A DNA stretch of 64,000 nucleotides from Arthrobacter sp. OAP107. Its GTDB lineage: Bacteria; Actinomycetota; Actinomycetes; Actinomycetales; Micrococcaceae. The notes beneath the pieces were generated by a model. It did no database searches. It was not told where the DNA came from and worked only from the letters and a program-made list of their open reading frames with translations. A program made the translations under genes and the position numbers. The stretch is from the NCBI RefSeq assembly GCF_040546765.1, contig NZ_JBEPOK010000001.1:4960001-5024000 (forward strand), in the 5' to 3' direction. Positions 24,845 through 34,294 of this stretch are shown one piece after another (within the stretch, counting starts at the first letter, position 1; every line of letters starts with the position of its first letter).

Positions 24845-24858
24845 GTGATCGGCATCAC
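24845..24858 (+). promoter_or_regulatory. GTGA-N6-TCAC site (CRP/GlxR-like), dmm operon
   Basis: gtgatcggcatcac, also an extended inverted repeat GTGAT-N4-ATCAC. Confidence 0.6.
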
Positions 24859-24987
24859 ACCAGCAGACCTCGGAGCGGAGCTCGGCTGGCCATCCTGGAA
24901 GCAGAGGATGCCGGATTTGCAGATCCCCTCCCGGAGTTCTAGCCGGGTTTGAGGTGACCATCAGCGCAGTTTTCAAATGCACCCGAA

Positions 24988-25021
24988 GACGAACAGTTCT
25001 GACAAAGACGAACAGTTCTGA
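24988..25021 (+). promoter_or_regulatory. 19-bp-period tandem operator upstream of the dmm operon
   Basis: Two identical 15-base units gacgaacagttctga at 24988-25002 and 25007-25021. It ends 36 bases before the ATG of the first gene, so it must overlap or adjoin the promoter. Confidence 0.78.
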
Positions 25022-25057
25022 CGAATCATTTCACCACTATCCACACAGGAGAGACCC

Positions 25058-25435
25058 ATGGAAACCCTCGTAGGAACACTCAGCAAGGCCGGATCCATCC
25101 ACAAGGTAGAAGGCGGCTACGTCGGTCTGCCCTCCATGAACGAGCCTGGAACGGTTGCCGCGATCGGTGACTCGCTCCACAACCCTGAGGGGTCGGTCAT
25201 GAGCGCCGGCTTCTTCGAGCTGAAGGCTTCCGAACCCCTGGTCTACACCTACACCTATGACGAAATGAAGGTCGTCGTAGCCGGTGAGTTCATCCTCACC
25301 GACGAGTCAACGGGCGAAGTGACGCACGCAAAGGAGCGCGACGTGCTGTTCTTCCCGAAGGGCACCACCGTAAAGTTTGAGACCCCGGAGTACGGCCTGG
25401 GGTTCTTCACCGGCCACCGCTCCTTCGCACCGTAA
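25058..25435 (+). CDS. EutQ-like cupin protein
   Basis: 125 residues, single cupin barrel like the C-terminal part of EutQ: YTYDEMKVVVAGEF (motif 1 region) and KERDVLFFPKGTTVKF (motif 2). The usual His metal ligands are sparse, so metal binding is doubtful. ATG follows ACAGGAGAG. It is the first gene of the dimethylamine demethylase operon, only nine bases before the next gene; it may bind or protect a product or assist assembly. The exact role is not known to me. Confidence 0.82.
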   Translation: METLVGTLSKAGSIHKVEGGYVGLPSMNEPGTVAAIGDSLHNPEGSVMSAGFFELKASEPLVYTYTYDEMKVVVAGEFILTDESTGEVTHAKERDVLFFPKGTTVKFETPEYGLGFFTGHRSFAP

Positions 25436-25444
25436 GGACCGACC

Positions 25445-25930
25445 ATGCGTTCCGCGTCCATGCCGCCGGCAGCAGGCACAGGCCTGGAACCTGGTTTCCG
25501 CGGTGTCATCTGTGCGTCTTTTGGCGCCGCAGGTGACACCGCGGGTCAACACACCGGTGTCCAGCCCAGGCATGATCTCCGTTTTAAAGCTGCAAATCCC
25601 GAGGCCCTCTCGGAGCTGAGGTCAGCACTCGGACGTTCGCACGTCGGAGTCCGCCTCGTACTCGCCGGCCCCCCGGCGGACATCCGCGCAGCCGCGGCAG
25701 CCGCCGCGGAATGCGGGCTGCAGCAGGAGGAGCTCACCCTCCTGAGTGACGAGACGGCCCCCCGGGTCATTTACTGCCCGCATTGCCACGCGACCACCAC
25801 AACAGTTCGGCCAGCCGGCTCCGAGGTGCAGTGCCAGGGATGTGCCACCAACCTGGCCACCACAGATCACTTTTCCCGCCGAATGGGCGCATACCTGGGG
25901 TATGCAGCCCACGCCGAGGAGGCATCATGA
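25445..25930 (+). CDS. dmmA: Dimethylamine monooxygenase DmmA-like small subunit
   Basis: 161 residues. The C-terminal third has a rubredoxin/zinc-ribbon pattern CPHCH...CQGC (about 117-141), then a conserved DHFSRRMGAYLGY tail, as in DmmA-family subunits of the heme-dependent N-demethylase. The N-terminal two thirds are Ala/Arg rich. It lies between the cupin and the reductase and overlaps the latter by four bases. Subunit lettering differs between publications, so the symbol follows the database family name from memory. Confidence 0.75.
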   Translation: MRSASMPPAAGTGLEPGFRGVICASFGAAGDTAGQHTGVQPRHDLRFKAANPEALSELRSALGRSHVGVRLVLAGPPADIRAAAAAAAECGLQQEELTLLSDETAPRVIYCPHCHATTTTVRPAGSEVQCQGCATNLATTDHFSRRMGAYLGYAAHAEEAS

Positions 25931-26904
25931 CAATCACGGCGCTCCCGATCACTGCCCACCCGGCCGTGGAAGGTGGCCTCCAACTGGAGGTGACCGACGT
26001 CAGTCCCCAGACGGAATCGATTGTCAGCATCACGTTGGCTGATCCGTCGGGGGCACGCCTTCCGTCCTACGTGCCGGGCAGCCACCTGGTAGTCCAGTAC
26101 GGCAGCGGCGTGAATGCCTATTCGCTCACCGGGTCAGGCAACGGCCCGACCGAATACACCATCTCCGTCCTCCGGGTCGAGGACGGTGCGGGTGGTTCCG
26201 TGGCCATGCACCAACTCGGCGTCGGCGACCGGGTTTACGTCTCCCGGCCCCGCAGCGCCTTCGCGCCGGCCTCGACAGCAACGCACCATCTGCTGATCGC
26301 CGCTGGCATCGGCATCACGCCGGTCCTCTCGCATGCCCGCGCCGCCGCCGACCGGGGCACCACCTCATCCCTGATCTACGTGTACCGGTCCGGAGCCGGA
26401 GCCCACGTGGAGGAAGCCCGGGAACTGCTGGGACCTGGGCTGACCGAATGCAGCAACCGTGAGAGTTTCCAGAAGGTCCTCACCGAACAACTCACCACCC
26501 AGAGCCTGGGGACCCATCTCTACGTCTGCGGCCCCACGGCATTCATGGATTCGGTCCTGGAACAGGCGCGCGAACTGGGTTGGTCATCGGCGAGGCTGCA
26601 CTCCGAAGCGTTCGGGGCGGCTGAACTGGAGGACGGCGAGCCGTTCACAGTGAACCTGGTCCGCAGCGGACTCAAGCTTGATGTGCCGGCTGGCGTGTCG
26701 TTGCTCGAAACGCTTGAAAAGGCCGGGAAGACCATCCCCAACATGTGCCGCAAAGGGATCTGCGGCGAATGTGTCCTGCCGGTCCTCCGGGGAACCCCGC
26801 AGCACCGGGACCTCTACCTGACAGACCAGGAAAAGTCCGAGAACACCACAATGATGTGCTGTGTTTCACGCAGCGAAGACCCAGAATTGGAGTTGGACCT
26901 TTGA
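25927..26904 (+). CDS. FMN/[2Fe-2S] reductase subunit of the N-demethylase (PDR/VanB type)
   Basis: 325 residues. Flavin domain at the N-terminus, NAD(P)H-binding domain with LLIAAGIGITPVLSHA (about 116-131) and YVCGPTAFMD, then a C-terminal plant-type ferredoxin domain with CRKGICGEC and a later MMCC supplying the four cluster cysteines. It passes electrons from NAD(P)H to the heme subunit. ATG at 25927 follows AGGAGG and overlaps the preceding stop (ATGA); the next gene overlaps as TTGA. All four operon genes are thus translationally linked. Confidence 0.9.
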   Translation: MTITALPITAHPAVEGGLQLEVTDVSPQTESIVSITLADPSGARLPSYVPGSHLVVQYGSGVNAYSLTGSGNGPTEYTISVLRVEDGAGGSVAMHQLGVGDRVYVSRPRSAFAPASTATHHLLIAAGIGITPVLSHARAAADRGTTSSLIYVYRSGAGAHVEEARELLGPGLTECSNRESFQKVLTEQLTTQSLGTHLYVCGPTAFMDSVLEQARELGWSSARLHSEAFGAAELEDGEPFTVNLVRSGLKLDVPAGVSLLETLEKAGKTIPNMCRKGICGECVLPVLRGTPQHRDLYLTDQEKSENTTMMCCVSRSEDPELELDL

Positions 26905-27896
26905 GCATCACCATCGACAAAGAAACTGACACCGCCCTACCGGAGCGCATCAGGCGCTTTCCCTTCCCCTTCCTCGGCGACCAGTACCGCTACAGCGCCA
27001 ATGTCGAACCGGCAAATAAAAATGTACCGACGGACGCCGGCGCCTGGGGCGCCGGGCTGATCGACATCGACGAGTTCTACCACCAGGAAATCGCCGACCG
27101 CGAAGCGATCCTGAACCGCGACCCCTCCCGCATGGCAGTCCTGCCCCACATGCGCCCCGCCGTCTGGGACACCATCGCTACCCTGCTGCCGGCCATGGCC
27201 CAGGAAAACCCGGACATCATGTCCTTCCACCGTGAAGGAAATACCTGCCGCTGGCACAACGGCCTGCAGAACCTCGACATCGAATTCACCATTGGCGACG
27301 ACGGCTCCCTGCCCATGGAACCCCTCCGGTTCCTTGGCACCCAGATTCAGGACGACATCGTGCTCCTCGACATCCGGGACAACACGATGTGGCTCGACGC
27401 CGGCCTGGTCACCTTCGCCGCGGACTGGTCGTTCAATTTCGACGTCGGCATGAGCTTCCTCGAGATCCACGGCCCCGTCCCGCGGGTCAAGGAAGAAAAC
27501 ATCATCAGCCGCGCCGAGCAGTTCCTCATGCGCCTGCAGCCCGGGGAGCAGTTCCGCCGCACCAACTGGACGATGACCGTCGGCAACCGCCTGGACACGT
27601 CCACCGAAACCTACCCCGAATGGGGTCCGGACCGCGGAACCATCGCCGCGGACCCCGACATGCCCGACAAGCTGCACCTCCGCGTCGAAGTCCAGCACCT
27701 GATCCGACTCCCCCACACCGGGGTCCTGCTGTTCCTGATCCGCAGCTACCTCCTGCCCCTCAGGGACATCGCCAAGGTCCCCGCCTGGCGCGAAAAGCTC
27801 GGCCACGTCCTGGCGGAACTCCCGGAAGACATGGCCGAGTACAAAGGCATCATCCGCTATCGCAAAGCCGCGTCCGACTGGCTGCTGGCCGGCTGA
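26901..27896 (+). CDS. Heme-dependent oxidative N-demethylase, catalytic subunit (DUF3445/HODM alpha-like)
   Basis: 331 residues. The family is a heme-binding PAS-like fold that demethylates secondary amines to methylamine plus formaldehyde using O2. Visible family segments are IDIDEFYHQEIADR, FLGTQIQDDIVLL, FAADWSFNFDVGMSFLEIH-GPVP and RTNWTMTVGNRLD. TTG at 26901 overlaps the reductase stop by four bases; reading further upstream only continues inside the reductase. Ends the operon; no terminator is visible before amine oxidase 3, 293 bases on. The product methylamine would be the substrate of that oxidase. Confidence 0.87.
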   Translation: MSITIDKETDTALPERIRRFPFPFLGDQYRYSANVEPANKNVPTDAGAWGAGLIDIDEFYHQEIADREAILNRDPSRMAVLPHMRPAVWDTIATLLPAMAQENPDIMSFHREGNTCRWHNGLQNLDIEFTIGDDGSLPMEPLRFLGTQIQDDIVLLDIRDNTMWLDAGLVTFAADWSFNFDVGMSFLEIHGPVPRVKEENIISRAEQFLMRLQPGEQFRRTNWTMTVGNRLDTSTETYPEWGPDRGTIAADPDMPDKLHLRVEVQHLIRLPHTGVLLFLIRSYLLPLRDIAKVPAWREKLGHVLAELPEDMAEYKGIIRYRKAASDWLLAG

Positions 27897-27917
27897 CAAG
27901 CGCTGTAATCCAAGCCG

Positions 27918-27977
27918 CACGTAATAACTGCACCATCTGAAAGTAATTCATAAAAAAAGCTGGACTAGATGATTTAG
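27918..27977 (+). promoter_or_regulatory. Block shared between dmm and amine oxidase 3 upstream regions
   Basis: Contains acgtaata and aaaaaagctggactagatga, matching 24755-24811. Function unknown; position 200 bases before the ATG fits an upstream activation site. Confidence 0.4.
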
Positions 27978-28011
27978 ATGCCGTAACTTTTTCTACACGA
28001 ACAGAATGTAC

Positions 28012-28025
28012 GTGGCCGGCATCAC
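28012..28025 (+). promoter_or_regulatory. GTGA-N6-TCAC-like site, amine oxidase 3
   Basis: gtggccggcatcac has one mismatch in the left half-site (GTGG for GTGA). Confidence 0.5.
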
Positions 28026-28076
28026 ATCGGAGGGCCAGCAGCAGTGCCTGGCCGGCTACCCAGAAGCAGTACCAGC

Positions 28077-28110
28077 GATGAACAGTTCTGACGAAGACGA
28101 ACAGTTCTGA
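28077..28110 (+). promoter_or_regulatory. 19-bp-period tandem operator upstream of amine oxidase 3
   Basis: gatgaacagttctga (28077-28091) and gacgaacagttctga (28096-28110), followed by gaatcc as in copies 1 and 2. Confidence 0.78.
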
Positions 28111-28189
28111 GAATCCGGGGCGTTTGGCCCCAAAGCAACACCAGGTAGACATCCTCTTCCTGTCAAGGGACTTATTTAGGAGTAGAAGC

Positions 28190-30130
28190 ATGACTGTCGA
28201 TATTGATACTTCAGCTGTTGTTGGGGTTTCGCACCCGTTGGATCCGTTGTCGCGGGAGGAGATTTCGCGTGCGGTGGGGGTTTTGAAGGAGGGCCCTGCT
28301 GCGGGGGAGTCGTTCCGTTTTATCAGTGTTGAGTTGCGTGAGCCGTCCAAGGAGGATCTGCGTGCCGGTGTGCAGGTGGCGCGTGAGGCGGATGCTGTTT
28401 TGGTGGACCGTGCCGCGGGGCGTGCGTTCGAGGCGGTCGTGAGCCTGGAGGCCGGCACGGTGGACCGGTGGGTCCAGTTGGCGGAGAATGTTCAGCCGCC
28501 GTTCATGCTCGATGAGTTCGCCGAGTGTGAGGAGGCGTGCCGGAAGGATCCGAACGTGATTGCGGCTTTGGCGAAGCGGGGCCTGACGGATCTGGACCTG
28601 GTGTGCTTCGAGCCGTGGTCGGTGGGGTATTTCGGTGAGGACGCCGAGGGCCGGCGGCTGATGCGTGCCCTGGTCTTCGTCCGGGACGAGCCCGATGACA
28701 GCCCGTACGCGCACCCGATCGAGAACTTCATCGTCTTCTATGACCTGAACGCCGGTGAGGTCGTCAGGCTCGAGGATGACCAGGCGATCCCGGTCCCGGC
28801 CGCGCGGGGCAATTACCTGCCCAAGTACGTCGGCCCGGCCCGCACGGATCTGAAGCCGATCGAGATCACCCAGCCCGAGGGCGCCTCGTTCCAGGTGACC
28901 GGGAACCATGTGCAGTGGGCCGACTGGTCCTTCCGGGTCGGGTTCACCCCGCGTGAAGGCCTGGTCCTGCACCAGCTGAAGTTCCGTGACCAGGGCGTGG
29001 AGCGCCCGGTGATCAACCGTGCCTCGCTCTCGGAAATGGTGGTCCCGTACGGTGACACCGCCCCGGTCCAGGCGAAGAAGAACGCGTTCGATTCCGGTGA
29101 GTACAACATCGGCAACATGGCCAACTCCCTGACCCTGGGCTGTGACTGCCTGGGCGAGATCAAGTACTTCGACGGCAACAGCGTCGATTCCCACGGCAAC
29201 CCGTGGACGATCGAGAACGCGATCTGCATGCACGAGGAAGACGACTCGATCCTGTGGAAGCACTTCGACTTCCGCGAGGGCACCGCCGAAACCCGCCGGA
29301 ACCGCAAGCTCGTGATCTCCTTCATCGCCACGGTCGCGAACTACGAGTACGCCTTCTACTGGCACCTGTTCCTGGACGGGTCCATCGAGTTCCTGGTCAA
29401 GGCCACCGGCATCCTCTCCACCGCCGGCCAGCAGCCCGGGCAGAAGAGCCCGTACGGCCAGTCACTGAACAACGACGGGCTCTACGCCCCGATCCACCAG
29501 CACATGTTCAACGTCCGGATGGACTTTGAAATCGACGGGGTCAACAACGCCGTCTACGAAGTGGACATGGAATACCCCGAGCACAACCCGACCCACACCG
29601 CGTTCAAGGCCGTGGACCGGCTCCTGGAAACCGAGAAGGCAGCGATCCGCAAAACCGACCCGGCCAAACACCGCTTCTGGAAGATCGCCAACCACGAGTC
29701 CAGGAACATGGTGGACGAACCCGTCGCCTACCGGCTGATCCCCACCGACGGGATCCAGCTCGCCGCCGGGGACGAGTCCTACGTCTCCCAACGCGCCCAG
29801 TTCGCCCGGAACAACCTCTGGGTCACCGCCTACGACCGGACCGAACGCTTCGCCGCCGGCGAATACCCCAACCAGTCCACCGGCGCCGATGACGGCCTGC
29901 ACATCTGGACCCAAAAAGACCGGAACATCGTCGATCAGGACCTCGTGGTCTGGTACACCTTCGGCATGCACCACGTCGTCCGCCTCGAAGACTGGCCCGT
30001 CATGCCCCGCCAAAACATCGGCTTCATGCTCGAACCCCACGGCTTCTTCAACCAAAACCCCACCCTGAACCTCCCCACCGAAACCCGCACCACCAACAGC
30101 GGACACTGCTCCACCGGCAACAACCACTAA
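28190..30130 (+). CDS. Copper amine oxidase (probable methylamine oxidase), copy 3
   Basis: 646 residues; topaquinone Tyr in NYEY, copper ligands in IHQH and MHHVVR, and catalytic Asp all intact. Against copy 1 it has Ser for Asn at 85, Val for Pro at 451, Met for Ile at 507 and Gln for Lys at 534; the C-terminus CSTGNNH equals copy 1. ATG at 28190 follows AGGAGTAG. It lies just after the dimethylamine demethylase operon, which makes its substrate, and before a second DUF5134-type gene. All three copies look functional, so gene dosage is a possible reason for their retention. Confidence 0.93.
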   Translation: MTVDIDTSAVVGVSHPLDPLSREEISRAVGVLKEGPAAGESFRFISVELREPSKEDLRAGVQVAREADAVLVDRAAGRAFEAVVSLEAGTVDRWVQLAENVQPPFMLDEFAECEEACRKDPNVIAALAKRGLTDLDLVCFEPWSVGYFGEDAEGRRLMRALVFVRDEPDDSPYAHPIENFIVFYDLNAGEVVRLEDDQAIPVPAARGNYLPKYVGPARTDLKPIEITQPEGASFQVTGNHVQWADWSFRVGFTPREGLVLHQLKFRDQGVERPVINRASLSEMVVPYGDTAPVQAKKNAFDSGEYNIGNMANSLTLGCDCLGEIKYFDGNSVDSHGNPWTIENAICMHEEDDSILWKHFDFREGTAETRRNRKLVISFIATVANYEYAFYWHLFLDGSIEFLVKATGILSTAGQQPGQKSPYGQSLNNDGLYAPIHQHMFNVRMDFEIDGVNNAVYEVDMEYPEHNPTHTAFKAVDRLLETEKAAIRKTDPAKHRFWKIANHESRNMVDEPVAYRLIPTDGIQLAAGDESYVSQRAQFARNNLWVTAYDRTERFAAGEYPNQSTGADDGLHIWTQKDRNIVDQDLVVWYTFGMHHVVRLEDWPVMPRQNIGFMLEPHGFFNQNPTLNLPTETRTTNSGHCSTGNNH

Positions 30131-30156
30131 ACAGCCAGGGTTCCAACAACCACGGT

Positions 30157-30191
30157 GGTCCCCGGCGCTGCCCATGGCAGCACCGGGGACC
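30157..30191 (+). terminator. GGTCCCCG-type hairpin after amine oxidase 3
   Basis: 16-bp stem ggtccccggcgctgcc / ggcagcaccggggacc with one G-T pair and a minimal loop. Confidence 0.7.
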
Positions 30192-30211
30192 AGCCGTATC
30201 CACTCCCAAAC

Positions 30212-30253
30212 TTCGGTCCCCGACGCCGTGAACAACCCGCGTCGGGGACCGAA
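30212..30253 (+). terminator. Second GGTCCCCG-type hairpin after amine oxidase 3
   Basis: 15-bp stem ttcggtccccgacgc / gcgtcggggaccgaa around a 12-base loop; same outer half-stem as the hairpin at 9308. Confidence 0.7.
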
Positions 30254-30313
30254 ACCATTTGCGCCTCAAAACCCGGCAGTGCCGTTCCCTGATCCGAACC
30301 CAGTAGTGAAAGC

Positions 30314-30985
30314 GTGATCCGCGTGTTCCATATCCCCGCACTAACCTGGACCCTCACCGCCGTCCTGCTGGCCGGCGGCGCCTGCCAGCTCTGGCAGGCC
30401 TACAGGTCAGCCCACCTCACCGACCGGATCAACAACACCCTCCACGCCCTCATGAACACCCTGATGGCAGCCATGCTCTGGAACCTGGCCCCCACCACCC
30501 TCCTCGCCCAGATCGGCCTGCTCGCCGGCGCCGCGCTCTGGTTCACCATCCAGGCCGTCGCCCGACCCGAATACAAACTCCTCTGCGCCGGCACCCAGGG
30601 CAGGATCAAATGCGCCTACCACGCCCTCACCATGGCCGCCGCAGCCCTCATGATCACCACCATGACCCACCCCGGCCCGGACACCCCAACCGCACCCACC
30701 GCCGGAACACCCATAACCATGCCCATGGACCACGCCCACCACGCCATCACCACCACACCCCCCACCCCGGCAACAGGAACAGCAACAGCGCTCGGCCACA
30801 CACCAGGGATCCTCCTCACCCTCCTCTTCGCAACCGCCGCCGCAACCTTCCTCATCCTGCTCCTCCGCACCCGCACAACACCCACCCACCACACAGGAAC
30901 ACACCAACCCCCCACCCGCACCCAACACGCACTCGAAGCCCTCGGCGCCACCACCATGGCCCTCATGTTCGCCACCACCGCCTAA
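30314..30985 (+). CDS. DUF5134-type His/Met-rich membrane protein, copy 2
   Basis: 223 residues, near-identical to the protein at 6104-6778 over the N-terminal 120 residues. It differs mainly in the Pro/Thr/His-rich loop (GPDTPTAPTAG here, one or two residues shorter) while keeping MPMDHAHHA. GTG start. It again follows a copper amine oxidase across GGTCCCCG hairpins. The conserved pairing and preserved His/Met cluster despite drift in the surrounding loop favour a copper-related role. Confidence 0.75.
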   Translation: MIRVFHIPALTWTLTAVLLAGGACQLWQAYRSAHLTDRINNTLHALMNTLMAAMLWNLAPTTLLAQIGLLAGAALWFTIQAVARPEYKLLCAGTQGRIKCAYHALTMAAAALMITTMTHPGPDTPTAPTAGTPITMPMDHAHHAITTTPPTPATGTATALGHTPGILLTLLFATAAATFLILLLRTRTTPTHHTGTHQPPTRTQHALEALGATTMALMFATTA

Positions 30986-31007
30986 ACCCAGCAGACCCTA
31001 CCCAAAA

Positions 31008-31048
31008 GGGTTGTAAAAACCATCCTGAATTAGCGTTTCCCCTACCCA
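31008..31048 (+). promoter_or_regulatory. RuMP-type control block upstream of gap
   Basis: Two copies of CCTACCCAAA (31008 and 31041, 33 bases apart); between them taaaaaccatc and tagcgtt. Position for position, 31014-31048 matches about 25 of 35 bases of the tkt minus-strand block. Confidence 0.5.
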
Positions 31049-31139
31049 AAGATGGCAGGACGATGGATATCAAGCCCCTCTCAGACCATCTCAGGAGCTG
31101 AAGCTAAAAACAGACCCACCCTTTTGGAAAGGCAGCCCG

Positions 31140-32641
31140 ATGCTAAAAACCTCAGATTCTTGTCTTGATGCCTGGATGGGCCGGGAGGCCCTCGCCGAGG
31201 CCATGATCCCGGTGATCGGCCGGCTGTACCGCGAAAACAACGTGGTGACGAGCATCCATGGCCGCAGCCTGGTCAACAAGTCCACCATGAGCATCCTGAA
31301 GGCCCACCGTTTCGCGCGCCGGATCAGCAAGGACGAACTGCTCCTGGAGGAGACAGCTCCGCTGCTGAACATGCTGGCACAGCTGGACCTGGGTGCCGCT
31401 GCCATCGACATCGCCCGCCTGAACCAGAAGTTCAAGTCCGACGGCGCGGGCATGGCTTTGGAGGAATTCCTCCGTGCCGAACTGGCTGAGATAGTGGGCA
31501 AGGGCGGGGCCGGCAGCCGCGCCAGCACCGACGTCGTGCTTTACGGCTTCGGCCGGATCGGCCGCCTCGTGGCGCGCCTCCTGATCGAACAGGCGGGCGG
31601 CGGCCACGGCCTGCGCCTGCGCGCCATCGTGGTCCGGCGCGGTTCCGACAACGACCTGACCAAGCGTGCCAGCCTGCTGCGCCGCGACTCCGTACACGGT
31701 TCCTTCGAGGGAACCATCCGCGTCGATACCGAGGCCAATACGATTACGGCCAACGGCGTCCAGATCCAGGTCATCTACTCGGATAACCCCGCCACCATCG
31801 ACTACACGGCCTACGGCATCAAGGACGCCATCCTGGTGGACAACACCGGCCGCTGGCGGGATGCCGAAGGCCTCGGCCAGCACCTGCTGAGCAAGGGCGT
31901 GGCCCGTGTCCTGCTGACGGCACCGGGCAAGGGTGACCTGAAGAACATCGTGCACGGCATCAACCACAGCGACATCACGGATTCGGACCGGATCATAACG
32001 GCAGCCTCCTGCACCACCAACGCCATCACGCCCGTCCTGCAGGCCCTCAACGACCGGTACGGCGTGGTCCACGGCCACGTCGAGACGGTCCACTCCTTCA
32101 CGAACGACCAGAACCTGATCGACAACTTCCACAAGGGTGACCGGCGAGGGCGTTCCGCGGCCCTGAACATGGTGATCACCGAAACCGGCGCCGCCAAGGC
32201 CGTCGCCAAGGCACTGCCCGAACTGCAGGGCAAGCTCACCGGCAGTTCCATCCGGGTTCCCACCCCGGACGTGTCGATGGCCATCCTGAACCTCAACCTC
32301 GAACGCGGCACCACCAAGGACGAGGTCAACAACTACCTGCGCGGGATGGCGCTGCACTCGGACCTGCGCAAGCAGATCGACTACATCGACTCCCCCGAGG
32401 TGGTCTCCACCGATTTCGTCGGCTCCCGCCACGCCGGCATCGTTGACGGCCTCGCCACCATCTCCAACGACAAGAACCTGGTGCTCTACGTCTGGTACGA
32501 CAACGAGTTCGGCTACAGCTGCCAGGTGGTCCGGGTCATGGAGGAAATGGCCGGCGTGAACCGGCCGTCGTTCCCCGCCGCGGATGTCGTTGAGGAGGCC
32601 ATGTCAGTGCTTGCCGCCGTGGAATCCGCCACTCCTGCGAT

Positions 32642-32645
<4 letters not shown>
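31140..32645 (+). CDS. gap: Glyceraldehyde-3-phosphate dehydrogenase, N-terminally extended class
   Basis: Oxidises glyceraldehyde 3-phosphate with NAD(P). 501 residues, against about 335 for classical GAPDH: residues 1-128 are an extra helical domain, then the Rossmann start GFGRIG (136-141), catalytic Cys291 in SCTTNAI, and the C-terminal WYDNEFGYS. This long class is known from actinobacteria and some other bacteria and is often a second, gluconeogenic or NADP-linked enzyme. ATG follows GGAAAGG. It overlaps pfkA by four bases (TTGA) and has a tkt-like motif upstream, so it appears recruited to the RuMP regulon. Confidence 0.93.
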
Positions 32646-33679
<1,034 letters not shown>

Positions 33680-33700
33680 GCTTGCACGCTCTCGGGCACA

Positions 33701-34294
33701 ATGGAAGGCATGACCCTTACGACTTTCGCCCTCATCCGCCACGGCCAGACAGACTGGAACGCGCAGCGCCGGCTGCAGGGATCCAGCGATATTCCGCTGA
33801 ACGACGTCGGCCGGGGCCAGGCGCGTGACGCCGTCGCGGTGCTGTCGGGGCAGGAATGGGACACCATCGTATCTTCACCGCTGGGCCGCGCGGCGGAAAC
33901 CGCCGAACTGATCGCCGAGGGCCTGGGGCTGACGGTGGCCCGGCATGTGCCCGAGCTCACCGAGCGCAGCTTCGGACCCGCCGAGGGCCTGCAGGCCGGC
34001 CCCGAGCTGGAGGCGCTGCGCATCCCCGGCGGCTTCCGTGGGGCAGAGAGCGACGACGAGGCGGCCACCCGGGGCCTCGCTGCCCTGGAAGCACTGGCCG
34101 AGGAGTTCCGCGGCCGCCGCGTTTTGGTGGTAGCGCACGGCACGCTCCTCCGCCTGGCCCTCAGCCGCGCCATCGGCAGCACCCTGCAAAGCATCGATAA
34201 TGCAGTGCTCAACCTGGCCCACCACCACGCCGTCGACGGCTGGCAGCTCGAATACTTCAACGGCGAACGGGTCGTGGAGGCCGCCCACAGCTGA
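33701..34294 (+). CDS. Histidine phosphatase family protein
   Basis: 197 residues with the RHGQTDWN catalytic motif (His14), second Arg in SSPLGRAAETA, Glu in ELTERSFG and the late VVAHGTLLR histidine. Belongs to the phosphoglycerate-mutase-like superfamily; in this position, 21 bases after pfkA, it may act on a sugar phosphate, but many members are broad phosphatases. ATG at 33710 is an alternative start. Confidence 0.88.
   Translation: MEGMTLTTFALIRHGQTDWNAQRRLQGSSDIPLNDVGRGQARDAVAVLSGQEWDTIVSSPLGRAAETAELIAEGLGLTVARHVPELTERSFGPAEGLQAGPELEALRIPGGFRGAESDDEAATRGLAALEALAEEFRGRRVLVVAHGTLLRLALSRAIGSTLQSIDNAVLNLAHHHAVDGWQLEYFNGERVVEAAHS

Larger units (their letters stand above)
24587..25057. other. 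Non-coding control region of the dimethylamine operon
   Basis: 471 bases. Apart from the operators listed separately, 24755-24811 resembles 27918-27977 upstream of amine oxidase 3 (both with acgtaata, then gctggactagatga). Short frames in it lack ribosome sites and normal codon use. Confidence 0.65.
28152..30985. repeat. Amine oxidase + DUF5134 duplication, inverted arm 2
   Basis: Inverted counterpart of 6104-8920. The two arms enclose about 19 kb that includes hxlBA, zwf and dmm. Confidence 0.85.

Noticed and set aside
30610..31101. 163-residue His/Pro-rich frame overlapping the DUF5134-type gene
   Set aside because: Out-of-frame reading of the same His-rich codons, running into the gap leader.
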